Below the pieces are notes generated by a model. That model ran no database searches, had not been told where the DNA came from, and saw only the letters and a list, made by a program, of their open reading frames with translations. Of a stretch of 64,000 bases of DNA, positions 23,524 to 37,299 are shown in pieces (positions within the stretch are counted from its first letter, which is position 1; every line of letters starts with the position of its first letter). This DNA is from Anthonomus grandis grandis (Eukaryota; Arthropoda; Insecta; Coleoptera; Curculionidae): positions 22,435,052 to 22,499,051 of the forward strand of contig NC_065560.1 in assembly GCF_022605725.1 (NCBI RefSeq), in the 5' to 3' direction. A program made the translations under genes and the position numbers.

Positions 23524-26500
23524 ACAAACTTTTGGTTTCCATATATGTGCACCAAAAACCAAAAGTTTGGAAGTCTATATCTCGGCTTCTATAAGTACTA
23601 GCTTTAAAAATCCAACGGTTTTGTCTTAGTTTCGACGTTCTGAATCCAACGAAACTATTTCCAAAGTCGTAGCTCTTTTACTAACTGAGATACAAACTTT
23701 TGGTTTCCATATATGTGCACCAAAAACCAAAAGTTTGGAAGTCTATATCTCGGCTTCTATAAGTACTAGCTTTAAAAATCCAACGGTTTTGTCTTAGTTT
23801 CGACGTTCTGAATCCAACGAGACTATTCCCAAAGTCGTAGCTCTTTTACTAACCGAGATACAAACTTTTGGTTTCCATATATGTGCACCAAAAACCAAAA
23901 GTTTGGAAGTCTATATCTCGGCTTCTATAAGTACTAGCTTTAAAAATCCAACGGTTTTGTCTTAGTTTCGACGTTCTGAATCCAACGAGACTATTTTCAA
24001 AGTTGTAGCTCTTTTACTAACCGAGATACAAACTTTTGGTTTCCATATATGTGCACCAAAAACCAAAAGTTTGGAAGTCTATATCTCGGCTTCTATAAGT
24101 ACTAGCTTTAAAAATCCAACGGTTTTGTCTTAGTTTCGACGTTCTGAATCCAACGAGACTATTCCCAAATTCGTAGCTCTTTTACTAACCGAGATACAAA
24201 CTTTTGGTTTCCAAATATGTGCACCAAAAACCAAAAGTTTGGAAGTCTATATCTCGGCTTCTATAAGAACTAGCTTTAAAAATCCAACAATATTGTCTTA
24301 GTTTCGACGTTCTGAATCCAACGAGACTATTCCCAAAGTCGTAGCTTTTTTACTAACCGAGATACAAACTTTTGGTTTCCATATATGTGCACCAAAAACC
24401 AAAAGTTTGGAAGTCTATATCTCGGCTTCTATAAGTACTAGCTTTAAAAATCCAACAATATTGTCTTAGTTTCGACGTTCTGAATCCAACGAGACTATTC
24501 CCAAAGTCGTAGCTTTTTTACTAACCGAGATACAAACTTTTGGTTTCCATATATGTGCACCAAAAACCAAAAGTTTGGAAGTCTATATCTCGGCTTCTAT
24601 AAGAACTAGCTTTAAAAATCCAACGGTTTTGTCTTAGTTTCGACGTTCTGAATCCAACGAGACTATTCCCAAATTCGTAGCTCTTTTACTAACCGAGATA
24701 CAAACTTTTGGTTTCCAAATATGTGCACCAAAAACCAAAAGTTTGGAAGTCTATATCTCGGCTTCTATAAGTACTAGCTTTAAAATTCCAACAATTTTGT
24801 CTTAGTTTCGACGTTCTGAATCCAACGAGACTATTCCCAAAGTCGTAGCTTTTTTACTAACCGAGATACAAACTTTTGGTTTCCATATATGTGCACCAAA
24901 AACCAAAAGTTTGGAAGTCTATATCTCGGCTTCTATAAGTACTAGCTTTAAAAATCCAACAATATTGTCTTAGTTTCGACGTTCTGAATCCAACGAGACT
25001 ATTCCCAAAGTCGTAGCTCTTTTACTAACCGAGATACAAACTTTTGGTTTCCATATATGTGCACCAAAAACCAAAAGTTTGGAAGTCTATATCTCGGCTT
25101 CTATAAGTACTAGCTTTAAAAATCCAACAATTTTGTCTTAGTTTCGACGTTCTAAATCCAACGAGACCATTCCCAAAATCGTAGCTCTTTTACTAACCGA
25201 GATACAAACTTTTGGTTTCCATATATGTGCACCAAAAACCAAAAGTTTGGAAGTCTATATCTCGGCTTCTATAAGTACTAGCTTTAAAAATCCAACGGTT
25301 TTGTCTTAGTTTCGACGTTCTGAATCCAACGAGACTATTCCCAAAGTCGTAGCTCTTTTACTAACCGAGATACAAACTTTTGGTTTCCATATATGTGCAC
25401 CAAAAACCAAAAGTTTGGAAGTCTATATCTCGGCTTCTATAAGTACTAGCTTTAAAAATCCAACGGTTTTGTCTTAGTTTCGACGTTCTGAATCCAACGA
25501 GACTATTTTCAAAGTTGCAGCTCTTTTACTAACCGAGATACAAACTTTTGGTTTCCATATATGTGCACCAAAAACCAAAAGTTTGGAAGTCTATATCTCG
25601 GCTTCTATAAGTACTAGCTTTAAAAATCCAACGGTTTTGTCTTAGTTTCGACGTTCTGAATCCAACGAGACTATTCCCAAATTCGTAGCTCTTTTACTAA
25701 CCGAGATACAAACTTTTGGTTTCCAAATATGTGCACCAAAAACCAAAAGTTTGGAAGTCTATATCTCGGCTTCTATAAGAACTAGCTTTAAAAATCCAAC
25801 GGTTTTGTCTTAGTTTCGACGTTCTGAATCCAACAAGACTATTCCCAAAGTCGTAGCTCTTTTACTAACCGAGATACAAACTTTTGGTTTCCATATATGT
25901 GCACCAAAAACCAAAAGTTTGGAAGTCTATATCTCGGCTTCTATAAGTACTAGCTTTAAAAATCCAACGGTTTTGTCTTAGTTTCGACGTTCTGAATCCA
26001 ACGAGACTATTCCCAAAGTCGTAGCTCTTTTACTAACCGAGATACAAACTTTTGGTTTCCATATATGTGCACCAAAAACCAAAAGTTTGGAAGTCTATAT
26101 CTCGGCTTCTATAAGTACTAGCTTTAAAAATCCAACGGTTTTGTCTTAGTTTCGACGTTCTGAATCCAACGAGACTATTCCCAAAGTCGTAGCTCTTTTA
26201 CTAACCGAGATACAAACTTTTGGTTTCCATATATGTGCACCAAAAACCAAAAGTTTGGAAGTCTATATCTCGGCTTCTATAAGTACTAGCTTTAAAAATC
26301 CAACGGTTTTGTCTTAGTTTCGACGTTCTGAATCCAACGAGACCATTTTCAAAATCGTAGCTCTTTTACTAACCGAGATACAAACTTTTGGTTTCCATAT
26401 ATGTGCACCAAAAACCAAAAGTTTGGAAGTCTATATCTCGGCTTCTATAAGTACTAGCTTTAAAAATCCAACAATTTTGTCTTAGTTTCGACGTTCTGAA

Positions 26501-26883
26501 TCCAACGAGACCATTTTCAAAATCGTAGCTCTTTTACTAACCGAGATACAAACTTTTGGTTTCCATATATGTGCACCAAAAACCAAAAGTTTGGAAGTCT
26601 ATATCTCGGCTTCTATAAGTACTAGCTTTAAAAATCCAACGGTTTTGTCTTAGTTTCGACGTTCTGAATCCAACGAGACTGTTCCCAAAGTCGTAGCTCT
26701 TTTACTAACCGAGATACAAACTTTTGGTTTCCATATATGTGCACCAAAAACCAAAAGTTTGGAAGTCTATATCTCGGCTTCTATAAGTACTAGCTTTAAA
26801 ATTCCAACAATTTTGTCTTAGTTTCGACGTTTTGAATCCAACGAGACTGTTCCCAAAGTCGTAGCTCTTTTACTAACCGAGAT
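23524..26883 (+). repeat. Large HOR copy d, 20 monomers matching copy c
   Basis: The order X G D E F A U V R H G I E J G G M N P Q' follows copy c at an offset of 4032 bp, including the diagnostic Q' hybrid (26716-26883). After Q' it departs: where copy c has Q, this copy has a T87/AA/TTC/T145 monomer. Confidence 0.9.
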
Positions 26884-27891
26884 ACAAACTTTTGGTTTCC
26901 ATATATGTGCACCAAAAACCAAAAGTTTGGAAGTCTATATCTCGGCTTCTATAAGTACTAGCTTTAAAATTCCAACAATTTTGTCTTAGTTTCGACGTTC
27001 TGAATCCAACGAGACTATTTTCAAAGTTGTAGCTCTTTTACTAACCGAGATACAAACTTTTGGTTTCCATATATGTGCACCAAAAACCAAAAGTTTGGAA
27101 GTCTATATCTCGGCTTCTATAAGTACTAGCTTTAAAAATCCAACGGTTTTGTCTTAGTTTCGACGTTCTGAATCCAACGAGACTGTTCCCAAAGTCGTAG
27201 CTCTTTTACTAACCGAGATACAAACTTTTGGTTTCCATATATGTGCACCAAAAACCAAAAGTTTGGAAGTCTATATCTCGGCTTCTATAAGTACTAGCTT
27301 TAAAATTCCAACAATTTTGTCTTAGTTTCGACGTTTTGAATCCAACGAGACTATTCCCAAAGTCGTAGCTTTTTTACTAACCGAGATACAAACTTTTGGT
27401 TTCCATATATGTGCACCAAAAACCAAAAGTTTGGAAGTCTATATCTCGGCTTCTATAAGTACTAGCTTTAAAAATCCAACAATATTGTCTTAGTTTCGAC
27501 GTTCTGAATCCAACGAGACTATTCCCAAAGTCGTAGCTCTTTTACTAACCGAGATACAAACTTTTGGTTTCCATATATGTGCACCAAAAACCAAAAGTTT
27601 GGAAGTCTATATCTCGGCTTCTATAAGTACTAGCTTTAAAAATCCAACGGTTTTGTCTTAGTTTCGACGTTCTGAATCCAACGAGACTATTCCCAAAGTC
27701 GTAGCTCTTTTACTAACCGAGATACAAACTTTTGGTTTCCATATATGTGCACCAAAAACCAAAAGTTTGGAAGTCTATATCACGGCTTCTATAAGTACTA
27801 GCTTTAAAATTCCAACGGTTTTGTCTTAGTTTCGACGTTCTGAATCCAACGAGACTATTTTCAAAGTTGTAGCTCTTTTACTAACCGAGAT
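26884..27891 (+). repeat. Junction segment resuming the a/b-type HOR tail
   Basis: An isolated T87/AA/TTC/T145 monomer (26884-27051) is followed by P Q R G S* (27052-27891). This is the same run as 17812-18651 in copy b, including the A59 mark in S* at about 27782. It indicates that copy d joined to a different point of the ancestral HOR, with P Q present twice (26548-26883 as P Q', 27052-27387 as P Q). Confidence 0.82.
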
Positions 27892-30800
27892 ACAAACTTT
27901 TGGTTTCCATATATGTGCACCAAAAACCAAAAGTTTGGAAGTCTATATCTCGGCTTCTATAAGTACTAGCTTTAAAAATCCAACGGTTTTGTCTTAGTTT
28001 CGACGTTCTGAATCCAACAAGACTATTCCCAAAGTCGTAGCTCTTTTACTAACCGAGATACAAACTTTTGGTTTCCATATATGTGCACCAAAAACCAAAA
28101 GTTTGGAAGTCTATATCTCGGCTTCTATAAGTACTAGCTTTAAAAATCCAACGGTTTTGTCTTAGTTTCGACGTTCTGAATCCAACGAGACTATTCCCAA
28201 AGTCGTAGCTCTTTTACTAATTGAGATACAAACTTTTGGTTTCCATATATGTGCACCAAAAACCAAAAGTTTGGAAGTCTATATCTCGGCTTCTATAAGT
28301 ACTAGCTTTAAAAATCCAACGGTTTTGTCTTAGTTTCGACGTTCTGAATCCAACGAGACTATTCCCAAAGTCGTAGCTCTTTTACTAACCGAGATACAAA
28401 CTTTTGGTTTCCATATATGTGCACCAAAAACCAAAAGTTTGGAAGTCTATATCTCGGCTTCTATAAGTACTAGCTTTAAAATTCCAACGGTTTTGTCTTA
28501 GTTTCGACGTTCTGAATCCAACGAGACTATTTTCAAAGTTGTAGCTCTTTTACTAACCGAGATACAAACTTTTGGTTTCCATATATGTGCACCAAAAACC
28601 AAAAGTTTGGAAGTCTATATCTCGGCTTCTATAAGTACTAGCTTTAAAATTCCAACGGTTTTGTCTTAGTTTCGACGTTCTGAATCCAACGAGACTATTT
28701 TCAAAGTTGTAGCTCTTTTGCTAACCGAGATACAAACTTTTGGTTTCCATATATGTGCACCAAAAACCAAAAGTTTGGAAGTCTATATCTCGGCTTCTAT
28801 AAGTACTAGCTTTAAAAATCCAACGGTTTTGTCTTAGTTTCGACGTTCTGAATCCAACGAGACTATTCCCAAATTCGTAGCTCTTTTACTAACCGAGATA
28901 CAAACTTTTGGTTTCCAAATATGTGCACCAAAAACCAAAAGTTTGGAAGTCTATATCTCGGCTTCTATAAGAACTAGCTTTAAAAATCCAACGGTTTTGT
29001 CTTAGTTTCGACGTTCTGAATCCAACAACACTATTCCCAAAGTCGTAGCTCTTTTACTAACCGAGATACAAACTTTTGGTTTCCATATATGTGCACCAAA
29101 AACCAAAAGTTTGGAAGTCTATATCTCGGCTTCTATAAGTACTAGCTTTAAAAATCCAACGGTTTTGTCTTAGTTTCGACGTTCTGAATCCAACGAGACT
29201 ATTCCCAAAGTCGTAGCTCTTTTACTAACCGAGATACAAACTTTTGGTTTCCATATATGTGCACCAAAAACCAAAAGTTTGGAAGTCTATATCTCGGCTT
29301 CTATAAGTACTAGCTTTAAAAATCCAACGGTTTTGTCTTAGTTTCGACGTTCTGAATCCAACGAGACTATTCCCAAAGTCGTAGCTCTTTTACTAACCGA
29401 GATACAAACTTTTGGTTTCCATATATGTGCACCAAAAACCAAAAGTTTGGAAGTCTATATCTCGGCTTCTATAAGTACTAGCTTTAAAAATCCAACGGTT
29501 TTGTCTTAGTTTCGACGTTCTGAATCCAACGAGACTATTCCCAAAGTCGTAGCTTTTTTACTAACCGAGATACAAACTTTTGGTTTCCATATATGTGCAC
29601 CAAAAACCAAAAGTTTGGAAGTCTATATCTCGGCTTCTATAAGTACTAGCTTTAAAAATCCAACGGTTTTGTCTTAGTTTCGACGTTCTGAATCCAACGA
29701 GACCATTTTCAAAATCGTAGCTCTTTTACTAACCGAGATACAAACTTTTGGTTTCCATATATGTGCACCAAAAACCAAAAGTTTGGAAGTCTATATCTCG
29801 GCTTCTATAAGTACTAGCTTTAAAAATCCAACAATTTTGTCTTAGTTTCGACGTTCTGAATCCAACGAGACCATTTTCAAAATCGTAGCTCTTTTACTAA
29901 CCGAGATACAAACTTTTGGTTTCCATATATGTGCACCAAAAACCAAAAGTTTGGAAGTCTATATCTCGGCTTCTATAAGTACTAGCTTTAAAAATCCAAC
30001 AATTTTGTCTTAGTTTCGACGTTCTGAATCCAACGAGACTATTTTCAAAGTTGTAGCTCTTTTACTAACCGAGATACAAACTTTTGGTTTCCATATATGT
30101 GCACCAAAAACCAAAAGTTTGGAAGTCTATATCTCGGCTTCTATAAGTACTAGCTTTAAAAATCCAACGGTTTTGTCTTAGTTTCGACGTTCTGAATCCA
30201 ACGAGACTGTTCCCAAAGTCGTAGCTCTTTTACTAACCGAGATACAAACTTTTGGTTTCCATATATGTGCACCAAAAACCAAAAGTTTGGAAGTCTATAT
30301 CTCGGCTTCTATAAGTACTAGCTTTAAAATTCCAACAATTTTGTCTTAGTTTCGACGTTTTGAATCCAACGAGACTATTCCCAAAGTCGTAGCTTTTTTA
30401 CTAACCGAGATACAAACTTTTGGTTTCCATATATGTGCACCAAAAACCAAAAGTTTGGAAGTCTATATCTCGGCTTCTATAAGTACTAGCTTTAAAAATC
30501 CAACAATATTGTCTTAGTTTCGACGTTCTGAATCCAACGAGACTATTCCCAAAGTCGTAGCTCTTTTACTAACCGAGATACAAACTTTTGGTTTCCATAT
30601 ATGTGCACCAAAAACCAAAAGTTTGGAAGTCTATATCTCGGCTTCTATAAGTACTAGCTTTAAAATTCCAACGGTTTTGTCTTAGTTTCGACGTTCTGAA
30701 TCCAACGAGACTATTTTCAAAGTTGTAGCTCTTTTACTAACCGAGATACAAACTTTTGGTTTCCATATATGTGCACCAAAAACCAAAAGTTTGGAAGTCT

Positions 30801-33800
30801 ATATCTCGGCTTCTATAAGTACTAGCTTTAAAAATCCAACGGTTTTGTCTTAGTTTCGACGTTCTGAATCCAACGAAACTATTTCCAAAGTCGTAGCTCT
30901 TTTACTAACTGAGATACAAACTTTTGGTTTCCATATATGTGCACCAAAAACCAAAAGTTTGGAAGTCTATATCTCGGCTTCTATAAGTACTAGCTTTAAA
31001 AATCCAACGGTTTTGTCTTAGTTTCGACGTTCTGAATCCAACGAGACTATTCCCAAAGTCGTAGTTCTTTTACTAACCGAGATACAAACTTTTGGTTTCC
31101 ATATATGTGCACCAAAAACCAAAAGTTTGGAAGTCTATATCTCGGCTTCTATAAGTACTAGCTTTAAAAATCCAACGGTTTTGTCTTAGTTTCGATGTTC
31201 TGAATCCAACGAGACTATTTTCAAAGTTGTAGCTCTTTTACTAACCGAGATACAAACTTTTGGTTTCCATATATGTGCACCAAAAACCAAAAGTTTGGAA
31301 GTCTATATCTCGGCTTCTATAAGTACTAGCTTTAAAATTCCAACGGTTTTGTCTTAGTTTCGACGTTCTGAATCCAACGAGACTATTTTCAAAGTTGTAG
31401 CTCTTTTACTAACCGAGATACAAACTTTTGGTTTCCATATATGTGCACCAAAAACCAAAAGTTTGGAAGTCTATATCTCGGCTTCTATAAGTACTAGCTT
31501 TAAAAATCCAACGGTTTTGTCTTAGTTTCGACGTTCTGAATCCAACGAGACTATTCCCAAAGTCGTAGCTCTTTTACTAATTGAGATACAAACTTTTGGT
31601 TTCCATATATGTGCACCAAAAACCAAAAGTTTGGAAGTCTATATCTCGGCTTCTATAAGTACTAGCTTTAAAAATCCAACGGTTTTGTCTTAGTTTCGAC
31701 GTTCTGAATCCAACGAGACTATTCCCAAAGTCGTAGCTCTTTTACTAACCGAGATACAAACTTTTGGTTTCCATATATGTGCACCAAAAACCAAAAGTTT
31801 GGAAGTCTATATCTCGGCTTCTATAAGTACTAGCTTTAAAATTCCAACGGTTTTGTCTTAGTTTCGATGTTCTGAATCCAACGAGACTATTCCCAAAGTC
31901 GTAGCTCTTTTACTAATTGAGATACAAACTTTTGGTTTCCATATATGTGCACCAAAAACCAAAAGTTTGGAAGTCTATATCTCGGCTTCTATAAGTACTA
32001 GCTTTAAAATTCCAACGGTTTTGTCTTAGTTTCGATGTTCTGAATCCAACGAGACTATTTTCAAAGTTGTAGCTCTTTTACTAACCGAGATACAAACTTT
32101 TGGTTTCCATATATGTGCACCAAAAACCAAAAGTTTGGAAGTCTATATCTCGGCTTCTATAAGTACTAGCTTTAAAATTCCAACGGTTTTGTCTTAGTTT
32201 CGATGTTCTGAATCCAACGAGACTATTTTCAAAGTTGTAGCTCTTTTACTAACCGAGATACAAACTTTTGGTTTCCATATATGTGCACCAAAAACCAAAA
32301 GTTTGGAAGTCTATATCTCGGCTTCTATAAGTACTAGCTTTAAAAATCCAACGGTTTTGTCTTAGTTTCGACGTTCTGAATCCAACGAGACTATTCCCAA
32401 AGTCGTAGCTCTTTTACTAATTGAGATACAAACTTTTGGTTTCCATATATGTGCACCAAAAACCAAAAGTTTGGAAGTCTATATCTCGGCTTCTATAAGT
32501 ACTAGCTTTAAAAATCCAACGGTTTTGTCTTAGTTTCGACGTTCTGAATCCAACGAGACTATTCCCAAAGTCGTAGCTCTTTTACTAACCGAGATACAAA
32601 CTTTTGGTTTCCATATATGTGCACCAAAAACCAAAAGTTTGGAAGTCTATATCTCGGCTTCTATAAGTACTAGCTTTAAAATTCCAACGGTTTTGTCTTA
32701 GTTTCGACGTTCTGAATCCAACGAGACTATTTTCAAAGTTGTAGCTCTTTTACTAACCGAGATACAAACTTTTGGTTTCCATATATGTGCACCAAAAACC
32801 AAAAGTTTGGAAGTCTATATCTCGGCTTCTATAAGTACTAGCTTTAAAATTCCAACGGTTTTGTCTTAGTTTCGACGTTCTGAATCCAACGAGACTATTT
32901 TCAAAGTTGTAGCTCTTTTACTAACCGAGATACAAACTTTTGGTTTCCATATATGTGCACCAAAAACCAAAAGTTTGGAAGTCTATATCTCGGCTTCTAT
33001 AAGTACTAGCTTTAAAAATCCAACGGTTTTGCCTTAGTTTCGACGTTCTGAATCCAACGAAACTATTTCCAAAGTCGTAGCTCTTTTACTAACTGAGATA
33101 CAAACTTTTGGTTTCCATATATGTGCACCAAAAACCAAAAGTTTGGAAGTCTATATCTCGGCTTCTATAAGTACTAGCTTTAAAAATCCAACGGTTTTGT
33201 CTTAGTTTCGACGTTCTGAATCCAACGAGACTATTCCCAAAGTCGTAGTTCTTTTACTAACCGAGATACAAACTTTTGGTTTCCATATATGTGCACCAAA
33301 AACCAAAAGTTTGGAAGTCTATATCTCGGCTTCTATAAGTACTAGCTTTAAAAATCCAACGGTTTTGTCTTACTTTCGACGTTCTGAATCCAACGAGACT
33401 ATTCCCAAAGTCGTAGCTCTTTTACTAATTGAGATACAAACTTTTGGTTTCCATATATGTGCACCAAAAACCAAAAGTTTGGAAGTCTATATCTCGGCTT
33501 CTATAAGTACTAGCTTTAAAAATCCAACGGTTTTGTCTTAGTTTCGACGTTCTGAATCCAACGAGACTATTCCCAAAGTCGTAGCTCTTTTACTAACCGA
33601 GATACAAACTTTTGGTTTCCATATATGTGCACCAAAAACCAAAAGTTTGGAAGTCTATATCTCGGCTTCTATAAGTACTAGCTTTAAAATTCCAACGGTT
33701 TTGTCTTAGTTTCGACGTTCTGAATCCAACGAGACTATTTTCAAAGTTGTAGCTCTTTTACTAACCGAGATACAAACTTTTGGTTTCCATATATGTGCAC

Positions 33801-34443
33801 CAAAAACCAAAAGTTTGGAAGTCTATATCTCGGCTTCTATAAGTACTAGCTTTAAAAATCCAACGGTTTTGTCTTAGTTTCGACGTTCTGAATCCAACGA
33901 GACTATTCCCAAAGTCGTAGCTCTTTTACTAACCGAGATACAAACTTTTGGTTTCCATATATGTGCACCAAAAACCAAAAGTTTGGAAGTCTATATCTCG
34001 GCTTCTATAAGTACTAGCTTTAAAAATCCAACGGTTTTGTCTTAGTTTCGACGTTCTGAATCCAACGAGACTATTCCCAAAGTCGTAGCTCTTTTACTAA
34101 TTGAGATACAAACTTTTGGTTTCCATATATGTGCACCAAAAACCAAAAGTTTGGAAGTCTATATCTCGGCTTCTATAAGTACTAGCTTTAAAATTCCAAC
34201 GGTTTTGTCTTAGTTTCGACGTTCTGAATCCAACGAGACTATTTTCAAAGTTGTAGCTCTTTTACTAACCGAGATACAAACTTTTGGTTTCCATATATGT
34301 GCACCAAAAACCAAAAGTTTGGAAGTCTATATCTCGGCTTCTATAAGTACTAGCTTTAAAAATCCAACGGTTTTGTCTTAGTTTCGACGTTCTGAATCCA
34401 ACGAAACTATTTCCAAAGTCGTAGCTCTTTTACTAACTGAGAT
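27892..34443 (+). repeat. Poorly ordered S/B/G-rich satellite zone
   Basis: Thirty-nine monomers are dominated by S, B, G, X, Y and Z with no sustained HOR. Recognisable runs are a T152 G-type monomer then M N O P Q R S at 29404-30747 (as at 1177-2352), S X Y Z S B G at 30580-31755 (as at 5881-7055), adjacent copies of the T87/T113/TTC monomer at 31924 and 32092, and B G S S X Y at 32260-33267. Private changes include cttttgct (about 28720), caacaacac (monomer 28900), ttgcctt (monomer 32932) and a TAG-to-TAC change (monomer 33268). No gene is present. Confidence 0.85.
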
Positions 34444-36627
34444 ACAAACTTTTGGTTTCCATATATGTGCACCAAAAACCAAAAGTTTGGAAGTCTATAT
34501 CTCGGCTTCTATAAGCACTAGCTTTAAAAATCCAACAATTTTGTCTTAGTTTCGACGTTCTGAATCCAACGAGACCATTCCCAAAATCGTAGCTCTTTTA
34601 CTAACCGAGATACAAACTTTTGGTTTCCATATATGTGCACCAAAAACCAAAAGTTTGGAAGTCTATATCTCGGCTTCTATAAGTACTAGCTTTAAAAATC
34701 CAACGGTTTTGTCTTAGTTTCGACGGTCTGAATCCAACGAGACTATTTCCAAAGTCGTAGCTCTTTTACTAACCGAGATACAAACTTTTGGTTTCCATAT
34801 ATGTGCACCAAAAACCAAAAGTTTGGAAGTCTATATCTCGGCTTCTATAAGTACTAGCTTTGAAAATCCAACGGTTTTGTCTTAGTTTCGACGTTCTGAA
34901 TCCAACGAGACTATTCATAAAGTCGTAGCTCTTTTACTAACCGAGATACAAACTTTTGGTTTCCATATATGTGCACCAAAAACCAAAAGTTTGGAAGTCT
35001 ATATCTCGGCTTCTATAAGTACTAGCTTTAAAAATCCAACGGTTTTGTCTTAGTTTTGACGTTCTGAATCCAACGAGACTATTCCCAAAGTCGTAGCTCT
35101 TTTACTAACTGAGATACAAACTTTTGGTTTCCATATATGTGCACCAAAAACCAAAAGTTTGGAAGTCTATATCTCGGCTTCTATAAGTACTAGCTTTAAA
35201 AATCCAACGGTTTTGTCTTAGTTTCGACGTTCTGAATCCAACGAGACTATTTCCAAAGTCGTAGCTCTTTTACTAACTGAGATACAAACTTTTGGTTTCC
35301 ATATATGTGCACCAAAAACCAAAAGTTTGGAAGTCTATATCTCGGCTTCTATAAGCACTAGCTTTAAAAATCCAACAATTTTGTCTTAGTTTCGACGTTC
35401 TGAATCCAACGAGACCATTCCCAAAATCGTAGCTCTTTTACTAACCGAGATACAAACTTTTGGTTTCCATATATGTGCACCAAAAACCAAAAGTTTGGAA
35501 GTCTATATCTCGGCTTCTATAAGTACTAGCTTTAAAAATCCAACAATTTTGTCTTAGTTTCGACGTTCTGAATCCAACGAGACTATTTTCAAAGTTGTAG
35601 CTCTTTTACTAACCGAGATACAAACTTTTGGTTTCCATATATGTGCACCAAAAACCAAAAGTTTGGAAGTCTATATCTCGGCTTCTATAAGTACTAGCTT
35701 TAAAAATCCAACGGTTTTGTCTTAGTTTCGACGTTCTGAATCCAACGAGACTATTTACAAAGTCGTAGTTTTTTTACTAACTGAGATACAAACTTTTGGT
35801 TTCCATATATGTGCACCAAAAACCAAAAGTTTGGAAGTCTATATCTCGGCTTCTATAAGCACTAGCTTTAAAAATCCAACAATTTTGTCTTAGTTTCCAC
35901 GTTCTGAATCCAACGAGACTATTTTCAAAGTTGTAGCTCTTTTACTAACCGAGATACAAACTTTTGGTTTCCATATATGTGCACCAAAAACCAAAAGTTT
36001 GGAAGTCTATATCTCGGCTTCTATAAGTACTAGCTTTAAAAATCCAACGGTTTTGTCTTAGTTTCGACGTTCTGAATCCAACGAGACTATTCATAAAGTC
36101 GTAGCTCTTTTACTAACCGAGATACAAACTTTTGGTTTCCATATATGTGCACCAAAAACCAAAAGTTTGGAAGTCTATATCTCGGCTTCTATAAGTACTA
36201 GCTTTAAAAATCCAACGGTTTTGTCTTAGTTTCGACGTTCTGAATCCAACGAGACTATTCCCAAATTCGTAGCTCTTTTACTAACCGAGATACAAACTTT
36301 TGGTTTCCAAATATGTGCACCAAAAACCAAAAGTTTGGAAGTCTATATCTCGGCTTCTATAAGAACTAGCTTTAAAAATCCAACGGTTTTGTCTTAGTTT
36401 CGACGTTCTGAATCCAACAAGACTATTCCCAAAGTCGTAGCTCTTTTACTAACCGAGATACAAACTTTTGGTTTCCATATATGTGCACCAAAAACCAAAA
36501 GTTTGGAAGTCTATATCTCGGCTTCTATAAGTACTAGCTTTAAAAATCCAACGGTTTTGTCTTAGTTTCGACGTTCTGAATCCAACGAGACTATTCCCAA
36601 AGTCGTAGCTCTTTTACTAACCGAGAT
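34444..36627 (+). repeat. Mixed segment with c, h and g monomers
   Basis: This contains the first appearance of G115 (gacggtctg, monomer 34612) and of the h variant (attcataaag, monomer 34780). The seven monomers 34780-35955 (h, T110, T137/T163, c, O, a gtagttttttt monomer, and C73-AA-TTC) recur in the same order at 44692-45867. The h E J G run at 35956-36627 recurs at 37132-37803. Private changes are ctttgaaaat (34780), tttaca (35620) and tttccacg (35788). Confidence 0.82.
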
Positions 36628-37299
36628 ACAAACTTTTGGTTTCCATATATGTGCACCAAAAACCAAAAGTTTGGAAGTCTATATCTCGGCTTCTATAAGT
36701 ACTAGCTTTAAAAATCCAACGGTTTTGTCTTAGTTTTGACGGTCTGAATCCAACGAGACTATTTCCAAAGTCGTAGCTCTTTTACTAACCGAGATACAAA
36801 TTTTTGGTTTCCATATATGTGCACCAAAAACCAAAAGTTTGGAAGTCTATATCTCGGCTTCTATAAGTACTAGCTTTAAAAATCCAACGGTTTTGTCTTA
36901 GTTTCGACGTTCTGAATCCAACGAGACTATTCCCAAAGTCGTAGCTCTTTTACTAACCGAGATACAAACTTTTGGTTTCCATATATGTGCACCAAAAACC
37001 AAAAGTTTGGAAGTCTATATCTCGGCTTCTATAAGTACTAGCTTTAAAAATCCAACGGTTTTGTCTTAGTTTCGACGGTCTGAATCCAACGAGACTATTT
37101 CCAAAGTCGTAGCTCTTTTACTAACCGAGATACAAATTTTTGGTTTCCATATATGTGCACCAAAAACCAAAAGTTTGGAAGTCTATATCTCGGCTTCTAT
37201 ACGTACTAGCTTTAAAAATCCAACGGTTTTGTCTTAGTTTCGACGTTCTGAATCCAACGAGACTATTCATAAAGTCGTAGCTCTTTTACTAACCGAGAT
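36628..37299 (+). repeat. 2-monomer tandem duplication (336 bp x 2)
   Basis: A G115/T137 monomer is followed by one starting with acaaattttt (C6 changed to T). This occurs at 36628/36796 and again at 36964/37132. The C6T change lies in the normally invariant inner dyad arm and is seen in this window only in these two monomers, which marks the duplication. The first copy also has T110; the second ends in an h-type monomer with acgtact. Confidence 0.85.

Noticed and set aside
33311..33541. Open frame of 76 codons on the + strand
   Set aside because: Same artefact: a TTG start and a TAG-to-TAC change in one monomer, stopping at the normal TAG of the next.
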